From an uncultured Opitutia bacterium (GTDB taxonomy: Bacteria; Verrucomicrobiota; Verrucomicrobiia; Opitutales; UBA953), in NCBI GenBank assembly GCA_903829855.1, contig CAIKRN010000254.1, forward strand, positions 1 to 6,264: 6,264 nt of DNA. Reading direction: 5' to 3'. Positions 5,568-6,264 of this stretch are shown here, piece by piece (positions within the stretch are counted from its first letter, which is position 1; every line of letters begins with the position of its first letter). A model generated the notes under the pieces. It was given only the letters and a program-made list of their open reading frames with translations. It ran no database searches and had not been told where the DNA came from. A program made the translations under genes and the position numbers.

Positions 5568-6263
5568 ATGGACGTTCTCCCGCGCCAAGCTGCTGATGCT
5601 GTCGTCAATATGTCGGCAGACTTGATGCTGCTGGAGCACTACCCCCACCCCGAAAGGGTTCGTTTTCGTCCGTTCGCCTGGTCCGAGCCCGCCTACACTT
5701 TTGGCGTTTCTCAGAATTGGAGTAAGTATCGAGCCCAAGTGCCCGCTCAGTTTCCGCTTATCCGTCGCAGTACTGGGGGTGGCTTGGTTTCGCACCTTGA
5801 TGATTGGACCTTCGCTCTGGTGATTCCGCCGCAGCATTCGCTTTTTGCCGCGGAGGCTTTAGCCAGTTATGCCGCCGTCCATGAGGCCTTGGTCGGTGCT
5901 CTGTTGGCGCAATCTTTGCCGGTTAAACTCGTAACAGCTCCAGCTGGTAAGAGGGAGTTCGCCTCACCCGATGACTGCTCTCAGCGAGCTGAGCCCTACG
6001 ATCTAGTGCGGACGGATGATGGCCGAAAGGTCGCCGGAGCGGCCCAGAAGCGGAACCGCAAGGGCCTGCTCATTGAAGGATATATCTGGCGTCCTTTCCT
6101 CGAGGGATGTAACTGGCTACGGTTTGAGAAAGACTTTGCCGACGCCCTTGGGAAAGTGCTTAGCAGTCCGCCCGTGCCAGTCGCAGAACCGATTTACAAC
6201 CAGTTTGACCACGAAGGGACTTGGGCGAAGTTTGCTTCGCGTGAGTGGAACGAAAGAATTTAA
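5568..6263 (+). CDS. Lipoate--protein ligase / octanoyltransferase family protein
   Basis: This 231-residue protein has the BPL/LplA/LipB catalytic fold, which moves lipoyl, octanoyl or biotinyl groups onto a lysine of carrier domains such as those of 2-oxoacid dehydrogenases or GcvH. Seen motifs are NMSADLMLLE near residues 14-23, PAYTFGVSQ (41-49), the active-site RRSTGGGLVSH (66-76), and DGRKVAGAAQKRNRKGLL (151-168) with the conserved Lys154, ending in EGYI. Cys137, 17 residues before that lysine, lies about where amidotransferases of the LipM/LipL type keep their catalytic Cys, although surrounding residues differ. It is short for LplA ligases, which are about 330 residues with an accessory domain. 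A transferase or a domain-minimal ligase is therefore plausible. The start ATG is 2 bases after the SDR stop and there is no good Shine-Dalgarno, so translation may be coupled. It ends intact one base before the window edge. Confidence 0.83.
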   Translation: MDVLPRQAADAVVNMSADLMLLEHYPHPERVRFRPFAWSEPAYTFGVSQNWSKYRAQVPAQFPLIRRSTGGGLVSHLDDWTFALVIPPQHSLFAAEALASYAAVHEALVGALLAQSLPVKLVTAPAGKREFASPDDCSQRAEPYDLVRTDDGRKVAGAAQKRNRKGLLIEGYIWRPFLEGCNWLRFEKDFADALGKVLSSPPVPVAEPIYNQFDHEGTWAKFASREWNERI

Positions 6264-6264
6264 C

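Overview
The window is a gene-dense stretch of bacterial chromosome with moderately high GC, holding eight protein genes. It contains no RNA genes, mobile elements, CRISPR arrays or phage genes that I can see. The best guess at origin is the PVC superphylum, probably Verrucomicrobiota and perhaps class Opitutae. The main reason is the protein at about 3017-3409, which looks like the 'Minf_1886' family that I recall as restricted to Planctomycetes and Verrucomicrobia. The scarcity of Shine-Dalgarno sequences fits but does not prove this. The lineage call is inference from the proteins alone.

Layout. (1) Positions 1-1406, plus strand: the 3' part of nadB (L-aspartate oxidase, NAD biosynthesis) overlaps by four bases (ATGA) a panE-type ketopantoate reductase gene (pantothenate/CoA biosynthesis), so these are two cofactor genes in one operon. 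(2) Positions 1410-1877, minus strand: a small lipoprotein of unknown function, converging on panE with 3 bases between stops. (3) Positions 1878-1958: a short divergent spacer with a perfect 7-bp hairpin just before the next gene. (4) Positions 1959-3014, plus strand: a HAD-superfamily hydrolase fused in frame to a C-terminal DUF721/DciA-like domain. DciA is the ancestral bacterial replicative-helicase loader, and this is the most unusual gene here. (5) Positions 3017-4502, minus strand: hisC (histidinol-phosphate aminotransferase) followed immediately by the Minf_1886-like gene, converging on the fusion gene with 2 bases between stops. (6) Positions 4503-4599: a divergent promoter region with a spaced inverted repeat. 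(7) Positions 4600-6263, plus strand: an RmlD-like extended SDR followed 2 bases later by a lipoate ligase/octanoyltransferase-family protein.

Most genes are housekeeping metabolism (NAD, CoA, histidine, nucleotide-sugar-like and lipoyl chemistry). They do not form one pathway. The compact packing, near-zero gaps between convergent genes and lack of obvious terminators suggest overlapping 3' transcripts. I see no multi-gene defence, secretion or biosynthetic island. The candidates for something undescribed are the HAD-DciA fusion, the PVC-restricted protein coupled to hisC, and the non-canonical translation starts.
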